Below, in pieces: positions 7,651 through 17,939 of a stretch of DNA of 64,000 bases. Under the pieces are notes generated by a model. It saw only the letters and a program-made list of their open reading frames with translations. It was not told the DNA's origin and did no database searches. Both the position numbers and the translations under genes were made by a program. The DNA comes from Thermoanaerobacter kivui (lineage in GTDB: Bacteria > Bacillota > Thermoanaerobacteria > Thermoanaerobacterales > Thermoanaerobacteraceae): the NCBI RefSeq assembly GCF_000763575.1, contig NZ_CP009170.1, positions 1,017,501 to 1,081,500 on the forward strand, in the 5' to 3' direction. Position 1 is the first letter of the stretch. The number at the start of each line of letters is the position of its first letter.

Positions 7651-9660
7651 ATGAATGCTTTTTACCTGAAGAAGGTCCTCATTGTAGAAGATAGCAGGCT
7701 CAATGCGCAGATAACAGCGGATATTCTGACCAGGCATGGATACGAAACAGAGATAGTCACATCAGGCGAAGAGGCTGTTGAAAAAGCACTAAATAACATC
7801 AAAAGCCCAGACTTAATTCTTATGGACATAGAACTTAAAGGAGCAATCGATGGGATAGAGGCAGCAAGAATAATTCAGCAGCATAAAGATATCCCAATTC
7901 TATTTCTCACTGCCAATGCCAGTAAAGAAATAATGGAAAAAATAAAGTCAGTTTCAGCTTACGGGTATGCTCTTAAGGGTGTAGATGAGTATGTACTCGT
8001 ATCTCAAATAGAAATGGCTTTTAAGCTTTATGAGGCTAAAATACAGATAAAAAAAAGAGAAGAGTTGTTCCGCAATATGTTTGAAAATCATAACGTAGCA
8101 ATGATACTTATTGATCCACAAACCGGACGCATCATTGATGCTAACAAAGCTGCCTGTCACTTCTACGGTTATTCCAGAGAAACTATGCTGCAGATGGACA
8201 TAGAAGCTGTTATTGGCGTTTCTACTATAGATGGTGGTCAGAAGTGTTCGGAAGCTTTAAAGAAGGGCTGTAATCCCTGCATTTGCTTCCAACGGTTAGC
8301 CAACGGAGAAGAGAAATTAGTAGAAATATATTCATCCCCTGTAGATTATCACGGAAAAACACTGATGCATCTGATTGTCTTTGACATCACCGAACGATGG
8401 AAAGCAAAGAGAGAGCTTGAATTTTATAAAAATCTTTTTGAAGACTCGCTCAATGAAATTTACATATTCCATCCGCAGACACTAAAGTTCATCGCAGTAA
8501 ACCGTGGAGCAAGGGAAAATTTGGGATATACTGAAGAAGAGCTTAAAGAAATGACGCCTGTTGACTTAAAACCGGAGTTTACCTTGAAAAGCTTTAAAGA
8601 ACTTCTTGAGCCGCTTTCTAATGAAGAACAGAAGCAAATTATTTTTGATACAATGCACTGCAGAAAAGATGGTTCTTTATATCCGGTAGAAATTCACTTA
8701 GAACCTGTAGAATTTGGTAAAGAAAAAGTATATGCAGCACTTGTGATTGATCTGACAGAGCGCAAAAGGATGGAAGAAGAACTGAAAGAGAAGAATGAGA
8801 TTTTAAGCACTGTAATGGAATATGCCGGAGATGCTATTGTAATGATTGACAATAACGGCAATGTAACTTTTTGGAATCCTGCAGCGGAACGCATACTTGG
8901 TTATTCAAGAGAAGAAATAATAGGAAAGGATTTGCACATGTTTATGATACAAGATATGCGACTGTACGAAGCCTATAGAGAAGCATTTAAAAAATTCCGT
9001 TTAACCGGAAAAGGAAGTGTCGTAGGTAAGACAATTGAGATGAAGACAAGGCATAAAGACGGACATGAAATTGATGTAGAACTTTCACTTTCTGCTGTTA
9101 GAATCAAAGATTCATGGCATGCAATAGGGATTATTCGCGATGTAAGTGAGCGCAAAAAATTTGAGGAATTGCTTTATCGCCAGTCTATTACTGATCCCCT
9201 TACAAATATTTATAACCGGCGTTTTTTCATGCAGATGCTGGAGCGGGAAATAGAGTGAACAAAGCGAAATAGAAAGCCGTTTTCCCTTATTATGTTTGAC
9301 TTAGATCATTTCAAAAAGGTAAATGACCATTTCGGCCATGCTGCGGGGGATATGGTTCTTAAAAAAGTTGCCGATACAGTAAAAGGAAGGATACGCAAGA
9401 CAGATTGTTTTGCACGGTGGGGAGGAGAAGAATTTATAATCCTATTGCCGGAAACTTCTTTAAGTGATGCGGTTGACCTGGCGGAAGAGATTAGGAAGCA
9501 CATTAGTATGATGAGCCTACCTGAAGTGGGACATGTGACTGCAAGCTTTGGTGTGACGGAATATAGGGATACTGATACTATTGATACAGTTCTTCTTCGT
9601 GTAGACAACATGCTGTATGAAGCAAAAGGTGCGGGAAGAAATTGTGTAAAAAGCGAGTAA
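7651..9660 (+). pseudogene. REC-PAS-PAS-PAS-GGDEF diguanylate cyclase interrupted by an in-frame TGA
   Basis: Receiver domain residues 5-125 (LIVEDS; phospho-acceptor in LILMDIE), three PAS domains (about 130-250, 255-375, 385-505), then a GGDEF domain. The frame stops at TGA 9256-9258 but stays open in the same frame through KRNRKPFSLIMFDLDHFKKV to TAA 9658-9660. The second part has RWGGEEF and, five residues before GGEEF, the RKTD inhibitory-site RxxD. The TGA lies where Arg is usual (REIER), so a single CGA-to-TGA change explains it. ATG 7651 is chosen because GGAGGT lies eight bases before and the truncated paralogue starts at the same point. It would make c-di-GMP; readthrough or sequencing error cannot be excluded. 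Confidence 0.85.
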
Positions 9661-9733
9661 AACTGAGCTGAAGTATTTTACAGAGAGGGAGGATAGAGAG
9701 TGAGGCTTGTAAGCTGGCCTCAATAAAAGAGCT

Positions 9734-10534
9734 ATGGAAGAAAGAAAAAATAGTAAGAGCATTCTAATAATAGATGACTCTGTATTAATACGGTTTATGG
9801 CTAAAAATATATTAGAAGCAGAAGGATATGACGTTGAAACTGCAGCTACTGCTGAAGAAGCAATATTGAAAGTAAAAAATAAAGAGAAATTATTTGATTT
9901 AATAATTGTAGACATTAATCTCCCGAATCAGAATGGCTTTGAATTTATACAGAAACTAAAATCGCAGGCGGAATACAAAAACATTCCGGTGATGATATTG
10001 AGCGCAGATGCTACACCACTTTCAATTAGAGAGGCAGTAGAAGTTGGTGCAGTAGAATATTTCATTAAGCCCTTCAAAGCAGCTGAGCTTGTAAAACGTG
10101 TGGTAAAGCTAATAGAATATGTTAAAGAAGAAGACCACTATCCAGAACTTAAAGAGCTGCTGAAAAAAGAAATAAACCGGGCGAAAAGAGGCAATGAAAA
10201 TCTTTCTTTAGTGTTGACTCAATGCAACGGGAAAGTCAAAATTGAAATTTCAAAAATAGCAGAACAGCTAAAAAACAAACTTCGTGACATAGATACAGTA
10301 TTTGAGGTTGATAAAAATACACTGGCTTTAATTCTTCCTGTTACAGGAGCTGATGGTGCAGCGGTTGTAATAAAAAAACTTAAAGATAAACTGCCGGGGA
10401 AATGGTATTTTCACATAAGTACATATCCTGATAACGGGAAAAATGAAGAAGAGTTAATTAATTTTGCAAAAGAAAACTTAATGAAGGAAGAATCAAATTC
10501 AAAACAAGAGACGGCAGAAACAAAAGAAATATAA
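9734..10534 (+). CDS. Response regulator with receiver and degenerate GGDEF-like domain
   Basis: A 266-residue cytoplasmic protein. The receiver domain (residues about 9-125) has the acidic pair IIDDS, the phospho-acceptor region LIIVDINLPNQNG and the conserved lysine in YFIKPF. Residues 135-255 look like a decayed GGDEF fold: KEINRAKRGNENLSLVL resembles the region after the GGDEF linker and RDIDTVFEVDKNTLALILP sits where GG[DE]EF should be, with no GG[DE]EF left. It therefore may bind partners rather than make c-di-GMP. The ATG has no strong Shine-Dalgarno. A decayed copy of its receiver lies at 5161-5305. Confidence 0.8.
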   Translation: MEERKNSKSILIIDDSVLIRFMAKNILEAEGYDVETAATAEEAILKVKNKEKLFDLIIVDINLPNQNGFEFIQKLKSQAEYKNIPVMILSADATPLSIREAVEVGAVEYFIKPFKAAELVKRVVKLIEYVKEEDHYPELKELLKKEINRAKRGNENLSLVLTQCNGKVKIEISKIAEQLKNKLRDIDTVFEVDKNTLALILPVTGADGAAVVIKKLKDKLPGKWYFHISTYPDNGKNEEELINFAKENLMKEESNSKQETAETKEI

Positions 10535-10831
10535 GGAGTTATAAAGACAGTAATTTTTTGGCGTTATGTTTTTAGACAAAAAAATAAAAAGGGAGAGAGG
10601 GTAACAGTACAGGAAATAAAGGAAAATAAAATTTACTTAGGGTTGAGAAATGGCTTTAGTATAATATTCTAATTTTGAGATTTTTCATCAGGCTTTGCGC
10701 AATAAAGCAAAAACAGGCGGGGCAGGCATTCCCCTTGTATGCCGATAAATACAAAAAAAGAAATAGGGAGCCTTCCTCCCAATATATTATAACTCAGTTT
10801 GAAAAAATTAAAAAGAGGAGATGAAAGAAAA
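10535..10831. other. Intergenic region, no gene seen
   Basis: There is a TATAAT-like box near 10661 and a short GGGAG/CTCCC hairpin near 10768-10782. The stretch about 10690-10745 is richer in GC than its surroundings. No supported product. Confidence 0.4.
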
Positions 10832-11266
10832 ATGCAAATTTTTCAGTTAAAAATAACATTAAAAGACGTAAACCGCCTGTGTGGAGAAGAATATTGGTTA
10901 GAGATGACATAACATTTTTTAAGCTCCACCAAATAATTCAGTGTGCAATGGGATGGCTTGAGGAACACCTTTACGAATTTGAGGTAGGCGATTTGATTAT
11001 CGGAGAAAAAGATAATGAATGGGATATCAATATAGACAGAGAAATAAAAAGTTCCAGAAGTGTAAGATTAAGAGATATAGGTTTTGTACCAAAAAATAAA
11101 TTCGAATATATTTATGATTTTGATGATTGCTGGGAACATGAAATCATTGTTGAAAAGGTGCTTGAACCGGGAAAAGGTATAAAAATATCCTGTATGTATT
11201 GGAGGCAAAAGAAAATGTCCACCTGAGGATGTGGGAGGCCCATGGGGAGCTTTAAAAATGGTGTAA
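10832..11266 (+). pseudogene. Plasmid pRiA4b ORF-3 family (IS1096 passenger) protein, two frameshifts
   Basis: ATG 10832 opens MQIFQLKITLKDV. One missing A shifts the frame so that the family motif PPVWRRILV is read from about 10871 in the next frame. That frame continues through ITFFKLHQIIQCAMGWLEEH and FDDCWEHEI, and ends at 11226. A second shift near 11190 restores KRKCPPEDVGGPWGA, ending at TAA 11264-11266. Family members carry on for another 40-60 residues, so the C-terminus is also lost. The family was named from IS1096 and plasmid passenger genes; its function is unclear. Confidence 0.75.
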
Positions 11267-11332
11267 AACCAAATTTAATTTATGCATAAAAATAAAACAG
11301 TTATAAAATTCTTTAAAAGAGAGTTTCTGCTG

Positions 11333-11341
11333 TGATATAAT
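11333..11341 (+). promoter_or_regulatory. Extended -10 promoter of the hfq-like gene
   Basis: TGATATAAT (TG-N-TATAAT) lies 27 bases before ATG 11368. No good -35 box is seen, as is common for extended -10 promoters. Confidence 0.5.
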
Positions 11342-11367
11342 TAAAACAAAAAAAGAGGGGAATGACA

Positions 11368-11631
11368 ATGAGCAGCTCAAAAACAGCTATTAATTTACAA
11401 GATGTTTTTCTAAATCAAGTAAAAAAAGAACAGGTGCCTGTGACAATTTATTTATTCAAAGGTATACCATTAACAGGCCTTGTAAAAGGTTTTGACAATT
11501 ATACTGTAGTTTTAGAAGTAGAAGAAAACAAACAGCAAATGCTAATTTTTAAAAGTGCAATTTCTTCGATTATTCCGAAAAAATCCATAATTTTTACTCA
11601 GTCGGATAAGAATGAAAGAAAAGAAAATTAA
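11368..11631 (+). CDS. hfq: Hfq-like RNA chaperone, divergent
   Basis: An 87-residue Sm-like protein of Hfq size. LQDVFLNQVKKEQVPVTIYL matches the Hfq N-terminal helix and first strands, VKGFDNYTVVLE is the Sm1 signature, and FKSAISSI corresponds to the Sm2 motif YKHAIST. In that motif the usual Tyr is Phe and the strongly conserved His is Ser, which should alter the proximal RNA-binding site. ATG 11368 lies seven bases after GAGGGG; ATG 11362 is too close. Hfq forms a hexameric ring that pairs small RNAs with mRNAs. Firmicute hfq usually follows miaA, so this isolated copy among IS remnants is probably a second paralogue. Confidence 0.8.
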   Translation: MSSSKTAINLQDVFLNQVKKEQVPVTIYLFKGIPLTGLVKGFDNYTVVLEVEENKQQMLIFKSAISSIIPKKSIIFTQSDKNERKEN

Positions 11632-11639
11632 TTAATAAA

Positions 11640-12212
11640 AATTGATAGTGCAAAATTTGAGTAGGTGATTAAGCAGGGAAAAAGGTGCAAATGTAGAAAA
11701 AAGACCTCACCGCCAAAAACAATCAAAACAAAAATCAAAAGGAAGGTGATGTCTGATATGTTAGATATTCGACACATAACCAAGACTAATGGAGGAACAC
11801 GACCATAAGACGTGGGAAGTAATAGGATTTAGAGCAAAGCAGGTAATAAGCGCATTTGGATAGTTTACATACAAGAGGAGATGCAGAAATATTAGCCTAT
11901 CTTTTTCCTGGCATTAGTGCAATGACAATATGGAAAGTAGTACAAGAAATAGGAGAGAGATTAAAGAAAGAAAGCGAAAGAAAAAGGGAAGCTGTATTTG
12001 AATGTGGAGAGATACCAGAAGGAAAAGAAGAAACGAATAAACTGTATATAGAAGGAGATGGAGTAATAATAAAGCTACAGAGAGCAGATAAAAGCAAAGG
12101 AGAAATAAAACACTTTGTAATCTATGAAGGGAAAAAAGAAGTATCCCAAAGTAGATACAAACTAAAAAATAAGCTAGTAATAAGTGGGTTAGCAGAAGGA
12201 ACTTTCATTTAA
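11640..12212 (+). pseudogene. ISLre2 (UPF0236) family transposase remnant with element left end
   Basis: The stretch starts with gatagtgcaaaatttgagtag and a gacctcaccg block shared with the repeats at 50415 and 61385. A short frame near 11805-11870 gives WEVIGFRAKQVISAFG followed by a stop, matching the N-terminal region of ISLre2 transposases. The longest frame (11856-12212) gives AYLFPGISAMTIWKVVQEIG, NKLYIEGDGVIIKLQ and KNKLVISGLAEG, typical of the UPF0236 core. It has internal deletions and lacks the C-terminal half, so the element is dead. Confidence 0.75.
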
Positions 12213-12249
12213 GTTTACAAAACGATAACATTGTGCAGGTGATAAAAGT

Positions 12250-12672
12250 ATGAATGATTTGATGCTTTTCTGGATTGTTGTAATTTTCGCGGGAATTATT
12301 ATAGATATAATAACAAGCAATATTCTTTTCGTAAGCTTTTCTATTGGTGCTTTAACAGCAATTATTGTACAACTTATGGGCTTCTCTTCAGTTTGGCAAA
12401 TAGTTGTTTTTCTTTTTGTTGGAAATACAGCTTTTGCAGTAAGTTATTTCTATATTCGTAAGCATATTAAAAATATTCCTCAAGTAAGCCCTTATGAAAA
12501 GACTTTTATCGGGCGCACAATTAAGTTAGCTAATGATATAGATACAGAAGGGCAGGTGATGCTTGATGGAACTTATTGGCTAGCAATAACAAAAAAACCT
12601 TTAAAAGCAGGTGATACTGCTGAAATAATAGGCATAGAAGGAAATAAATTATTAATTAAAAGAAAGGAGTAA
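12250..12672 (+). CDS. NfeD-family membrane protein
   Basis: A 140-residue protein with three or four N-terminal hydrophobic segments (residues 1-75) and a C-terminal OB-fold of the NfeD type. The latter begins at TFIGRTIKLANDIDTEGQV and contains DGTYWLAI and the closing GNKLLIKRKE. AGGTGAT precedes ATG 12250. It is six bases upstream of an SPFH/stomatin gene, the classical pairing. NfeD proteins are thought to act with SPFH proteins in membrane microdomain organisation or proteolysis (family knowledge). Both genes look intact in the middle of a decayed region. Confidence 0.85.
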   Translation: MNDLMLFWIVVIFAGIIIDIITSNILFVSFSIGALTAIIVQLMGFSSVWQIVVFLFVGNTAFAVSYFYIRKHIKNIPQVSPYEKTFIGRTIKLANDIDTEGQVMLDGTYWLAITKKPLKAGDTAEIIGIEGNKLLIKRKE

Positions 12673-12678
12673 TGTAAA

Positions 12679-13623
12679 GTGTCAATTCTAATGATAATTT
12701 TATTAATAATTTTTTTATTTATTTTGCTTTCAAGTGTAAAAATAGTCAGGACGGGCTATGTTTATGTTGTTGAAAGAATGGGACAGTTTTATAAAGTGTT
12801 GGAACCCGGCTGGCACATTATTTTGCCATTTGTAGATTATGTACGTGCAAAAGTATCGACAAAACAGCAAATTCTTGATATAGAACCACAAAGTGTGATA
12901 ACAAAAGATAATGTAAAAATTTTAATAGATAATGTCATATTTTATAAAGTTATAAACGCAAGGGATGCAATATATAACATAGAAAATTATAAGGCAGGTA
13001 TTATATATTCTACAATAACGAATATGAGAAATATAGTTGGCAACATGACTCTGGATGAAGTTTTGTCAGGCAGAGATAAAATTAATTCAGAACTTCTTAA
13101 AATAGTAGATGAAATAACGGATGCTTATGGGATAAAAATTTTGTCTGTTGAAATAAAGAACATAATGCCTCCGGAAGAAATACAGCAGGCAATGGAAAAG
13201 CAGATGAAAGCGGAAAGAGACAAAAGAGCAATGATTTTGCAGGCAGAAGGTGAAAAGCAGAGTGCTATAGCAAAAGCAGAAGGTTTAAAGCAGGCAAAAA
13301 TTCTGGAAGCGGAAGCAGAAAAGGAAGCTAATATAAGAAAAGCTGAAGGACTTAAGCAGTCTCAACTTTTGGAAGCGGAAGGTAAAGCAAAAGCAATAGA
13401 AGTGGTGGCAAAAGCACAAGCTGAAGCTATTGCTTTAATCAACAAAGCAATAATTGAATCGGGCACAAATGAAACAGTTATAGCGTTAAAACAAATAGAA
13501 GCGCTGCAGGAAATGGCAAAGAATCCGGCAAACAAATTAATAATTCCCGACAAACTGATAGATACACTTGGCAGTATAGCTGCTGTATCAGAACTGATAA
13601 AATCAAGCGGAGAAAAGAAATAA
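12679..13623 (+). CDS. SPFH/Band 7 (stomatin-like, slipin) membrane protein
   Basis: A 314-residue protein with one N-terminal membrane segment (residues 2-18), then an SPFH domain (about 25-185) with GYVYVVERMGQFYKVLEPGW and IEPQSVITKDNV. An alanine/glutamate-rich coiled coil follows (about 185-265), with repeats such as ILQAEGEKQSAIAKAEGLKQ. The GTG start has AAAGGAG ten bases upstream. Proteins of this class oligomerise at the cytoplasmic membrane and scaffold lipid domains. It forms an operon with nfeD. Confidence 0.9.
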   Translation: MSILMIILLIIFLFILLSSVKIVRTGYVYVVERMGQFYKVLEPGWHIILPFVDYVRAKVSTKQQILDIEPQSVITKDNVKILIDNVIFYKVINARDAIYNIENYKAGIIYSTITNMRNIVGNMTLDEVLSGRDKINSELLKIVDEITDAYGIKILSVEIKNIMPPEEIQQAMEKQMKAERDKRAMILQAEGEKQSAIAKAEGLKQAKILEAEAEKEANIRKAEGLKQSQLLEAEGKAKAIEVVAKAQAEAIALINKAIIESGTNETVIALKQIEALQEMAKNPANKLIIPDKLIDTLGSIAAVSELIKSSGEKK

Positions 13624-13768
13624 TCTCTCCTTTTCCTACTACTGAAATTAAATGAAAGCTTTAATTTTGCTCCAATATTAAATGGACTTAATAATTCATG
13701 GTTAGTTGTATAATTAAATGCAACAGGTAAAAAAATAGAAACCATAGTGAAAATCATGTATGATATAG

Positions 13769-14552
<784 letters not shown>

Positions 14553-14563
14553 TAAAAATCTGT

Positions 14564-14682
14564 TAAGCCCATCCCTTATAAAATATAGAGCTCACTCGTA
14601 ATTTGTCAAGGGGCAGGCTTCGCCTGCTTAAACCCTTGACAAATCACGACCTTCGCTCAATATGTTAACTAAGATGGGCTTA
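14564..14682. repeat. Large imperfect palindrome nested in the IS30 element
   Basis: Outer arms TAAGCCCATC (14564-14573) and GATGGGCTTA (14673-14682) enclose TTTGTCAAGGG pairing with CCCTTGACAAA. Inside this is GCAGGC-TTC-GCCTGC. The whole can fold into a long hairpin of about 119 bases. It could be a MITE-like insertion or a terminator-like end of the element. It is distinctly more GC-rich in the centre than its surroundings. Confidence 0.55.
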
Positions 14683-14785
14683 AGGTTAAATATGATTTAT
14701 TTCTAAATCCTAATCTACATGATTTTCATTAGGTGTTGCATTTAATATTGCAATTAATTATACATAAAAGATATGCTCGCGGTGA

Positions 14786-15544
14786 GGCAATATAGTAGCA
14801 AGAATTTTGAGTTCTCCAGCTGACGTTTGTGCAGTAGCAGGACATGTTCTTGTAAGAAACAGCAGAAATAACATATTAACAAGAATGCAAGAATGGGACT
14901 ACTTCATGGGAATTGCTTCTTTAAAAAGAATGCAGGGGCTGTATCAAGGAACGCTTGTAGCGCAGGGTGCTTTCAGTCTTTATAAAACAGATGTTGTAAG
15001 AGATGTAGGTGGCTGGGATGATGTAATAGGAGAAGATATTGTGTTAACGTGGAAATTTTTTAAGAAAAACTACAGAGTATATTTCGAACCAACAGCGGTA
15101 GCGTTCACAGAAGTTCCAGAGAAAGCAAAGCATTTCATAAGACAGAGATCCCGCTGGGCAAGAGGCATGTTCGAAGGATTAAAAACTGCAGGTCCGTGGG
15201 ATCAAAGAAGATTTCTGACTGCTTTTCTAATCGGAATAGACATATTGATACCTTTTGTAGATTTTGCTTATACATTTTTCTGGATACCTGGCTTGATAAT
15301 GGCGTTTTTTGGTAAGTACTACATTGTAGGACCTTATACACTGCTGGTATTACCATTAAATGTTGTTGTGACAGTTGTTATGTATGCATTTCAAAAAAGA
15401 GTTTTTGATACTCTTGGTTTAAAAATACGCAGAAACAGAATAGGATATATCCTTTATCTACTTTTCTATCAGCTCATACATTCACCGATTGCGGTGTGGG
15501 GTTATATACAGGAAATTTTTCAACTTCGCAGAGTGTGGAAATGA
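14786..15544 (+). pseudogene. Family 2 glycosyltransferase, N-terminal half missing
   Basis: The frame opens after TGA 14783-14785 at GNIVARILSSPADVCAVAGH, which is the middle of a GT2 domain. It continues with the acceptor and catalytic parts GGWDDVIGEDIVLTWKFFKK and FIRQRSRWARGMFEG (ED and QxxRW motifs), then three to four C-terminal membrane helices. The nucleotide-binding half is absent. The TTG at 14807 has no convincing ribosome binding site. It is a different paralogue from the gene at 6447, but both are followed by a similar spacer and a similar receiver gene, so they represent duplicated units. Confidence 0.8.
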
Positions 15545-15779
15545 CTTTATTTTAAAATAATGTTTAGAAGTAGATGAGATGCTACAAAAAAGTACTTAAC
15601 AACAAACATGGAGAATAACCATTACAGGGAAATTTTTATTGTGTTTTTAAGTAAAAAGAGTATAAAACATTTCGGAAAATAGAAGTCTTGAACAGTTTTT
15701 TTGAAAATACATAATGGTTTTTGTAATCTACATCCAATTTATACTTATTTAAATCAAAATCAATTGGAGGCATTAACTG

Positions 15780-16136
15780 ATGAATACTGCTTTTCCAAAG
15801 AAAATCCTTATTGTAGAGGACAGCAAACTTAATGCACAAATAGCAGCTGACATTCTAAATAAATACGGATACAAAACAAATATAGTCACATCAGGAGAAG
15901 AGGCTGTTAAAAAAGTAATAAATGACACCGAAAACCCAGATTTAATTCTTATGGACATAGAACTTAGAGGAGCAATCGATGGGATAGATACAGCAAGAAT
16001 AATTCAACATCATAAAGATTTCCCGATTTTATTTCTAACTGCTAATGCCAGTAAAGAAATAATGGAAAAAATGAAGTCAGTTTCAGCTTATAGGTATGTG
16101 CTTAAGTGTGTAGATGAATATGTACTCATATCTTAA
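15780..16136 (+). pseudogene. Truncated receiver domain, paralogue of the diguanylate cyclase at 7651
   Basis: A 118-residue frame with GGAGG nine bases before ATG 15780. It is very similar to the first 118 residues of the REC-PAS-GGDEF gene: PKKILIVEDSKLNAQIAADI, LILMDIELRGAIDGID and FPILFLTANASKEIMEKMKS are near identical. It ends at TAA where the paralogue has CAA, and homology stops there. In YVLKCVDEY the position of a conserved Gly is Cys. It could still be made as a stand-alone receiver, but it is most simply a 3'-deleted copy. Confidence 0.75.
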
Positions 16137-16216
16137 TGGATTTATGTCAATATAGTAGACACAAAAAGATTTGTCAACAAACTGAGCAGGATGTCTAAAC
16201 CCAGGCTGTTTTTTAC

Positions 16217-17572
16217 TTAAAGCAGCAAGATTGTTACGATGTATCCTGCAATAAGTCCTGTTATTACAGGTATCATATTTCTTTTAGCAATTTTGTCAGC
16301 TTCTACATCTATCATTGTAGATACTGCAACCGTGCTCCACGGTATTATGGTACCACCGCCCGTCCATATAGCTGCTATTTGCCCTATTGAAGCGAGAATT
16401 GCTGGATTTAGGTTTAAAGTAGAAGAAAAAGTTTTAGCAATGGCACCTATTAAAGGAAGGCCTGAGAATCCGGAACCCGATAAGCCTGTAAGTATCCCAA
16501 GAAGAAGTTCAGCCAAAGAGACAGTATATTTATTTAATGGAATATGTTGCGATAAATATACTCCTAAGTCCATGAGATATCCTTTTGCATGAGGACCTAT
16601 GACCTCTTTTGCCATACTGGTTTCTCCCATGAGAAAAAAGGCGCTTATCACTATGATAGGGGCAAAAGTTTTCATTCCAGTTATGAAACCTTCTCTTAAA
16701 TATTCGCGGGTTTTATCTAGAAAATTTTTTTGTACTAAAGTAGAGGCAATTAAAACTATTATAGATGTTCCACCTATCAAAGCAGTGGCCGCGTTAGAGT
16801 GAATTCTAAATAACAGCATCAAAATTATGTCTAAAATAAAAAGTCCTACTGCAATTATTGAAACCACCACACTACTAAAAGGAGGAGAAGGTTTGTTAAC
16901 ATTATTAATGTCTAAATAATTGTTTTGCTGTTGTTTTTTACTTTGCTGCACTGTAATAAAGTAAAGTATAAGAATGCTTACAGCTGAAGCTGTAGCCCAA
17001 ATAGGTAAACTTACCAATATTAATGTGTGAATTGGTATACCTGTTGCTCTGGCTGTTATAGAGGGAGCTCCTTGTATGAAAAAGTCTCCTGATAATGCTG
17101 ATCCAAAGCCAAAAATTGAAACAATAGAGGCAAGGCTTACTTTGTCAATACCCGACTTTAAAGCGGGATTGATGAGAACCGTACCGATTAAGCCGACTGC
17201 AGGGGCAGGCCATATAAAAAATGATAAAAACATCATTAAAAAACCTATTATCCAAAAAGAAAAAGTAGGAGTTTTTAAATATTTTATAAAAGGTTTCGTT
17301 ATGATTATATCTGCGCCTATGTCATCTAAAGCTTTTGACATAGATATTATAAGAGATATTATTACTATGATTTGCCACAGCCTTTTTCCTGACACAAAAA
17401 TTGCAGTGTAAAGTATTTGAACTGCTTTTAAGATATTTCCAGTTGATAGAAATCCAATTAAAAATATTGCTAATATTATGGGTAAAATTATATCTTTTCT
17501 CATTAAAAGTAAAATCAATATAATTAAAATCATTATTAGATATGCTATGTGGGATGCAGTCAAGATAACCAT
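16217..17572 (-). CDS. Ion-transporter-superfamily permease, substrate unknown
   Basis: A 451-residue membrane protein with about 12 hydrophobic segments and a hydrophilic loop near residues 208-230 (QQSKKQQQNNYLDINNVNKP). Glycine-rich re-entrant-like motifs GFGSALSGDFFIQGAPS and GLSGSGFSGLPLIG, together with IWTGGGTIIPWSTVAVS, recall GntP/CitMHS-type carriers. ATG 17572 is preferred to TTG 17587 because AGAGGTG lies just before it. The gene is transcribed away from the DUF1294 gene. A carboxylate or ion substrate is plausible, but the sequence does not settle it. Confidence 0.6.
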   Translation of the reverse strand: MVILTASHIAYLIMILIILILLLMRKDIILPIILAIFLIGFLSTGNILKAVQILYTAIFVSGKRLWQIIVIISLIISMSKALDDIGADIIITKPFIKYLKTPTFSFWIIGFLMMFLSFFIWPAPAVGLIGTVLINPALKSGIDKVSLASIVSIFGFGSALSGDFFIQGAPSITARATGIPIHTLILVSLPIWATASAVSILILYFITVQQSKKQQQNNYLDINNVNKPSPPFSSVVVSIIAVGLFILDIILMLLFRIHSNAATALIGGTSIIVLIASTLVQKNFLDKTREYLREGFITGMKTFAPIIVISAFFLMGETSMAKEVIGPHAKGYLMDLGVYLSQHIPLNKYTVSLAELLLGILTGLSGSGFSGLPLIGAIAKTFSSTLNLNPAILASIGQIAAIWTGGGTIIPWSTVAVSTMIDVEADKIAKRNMIPVITGLIAGYIVTILLL

Positions 17573-17668
17573 TTCAACACCTCTCAATATTTTTCATAGT
17601 TTTATGATAGCTATATTTTGAGTTTTTATACCTTTTATAAAATGATATAATTATTCTGAGGTGTTATA

Positions 17669-17935
17669 ATGGAAAAGTTTTTGGTGTTTACTTTATTAAC
17701 TTTAAATGTATTTTCTTTCATCTTAATGGGTATTGATAAATATAAGGCAACTCACAAGCTTTGGAGAATAGAAGAGAAAACATTTTTTCTTTTATCACTG
17801 TCTGGTGGTTCTATAGGTGTGTTGATTGGCATGTATATATTCAGACACAAGACAAGACATAAATTATTCACAATAGGAATACCCTTGATTATTTTGTTTC
17901 AATCTTTGTTAATTTTTTATATGAAGTTTTGGTAA
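17669..17935 (+). CDS. DUF1294-family small membrane protein
   Basis: An 88-residue protein with two or three hydrophobic segments. The family pattern is clear: MGIDKYKATHKLWRIEEKTF, LSLSGGSIGVLIGMYIFRHK and TRHKLF. GAGGTG precedes the ATG. The function of DUF1294 is unknown. It starts just upstream of the FprA fragment, five bases apart. Confidence 0.8.
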   Translation: MEKFLVFTLLTLNVFSFILMGIDKYKATHKLWRIEEKTFFLLSLSGGSIGVLIGMYIFRHKTRHKLFTIGIPLIILFQSLLIFYMKFW

Positions 17936-17939
17936 AATA

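Noticed and set aside
9256-9258. TGA in the diguanylate cyclase as a selenocysteine codon
   Set aside because: The residue expected there is Arg, not Cys, and no selenocysteine insertion hairpin is evident directly after it.
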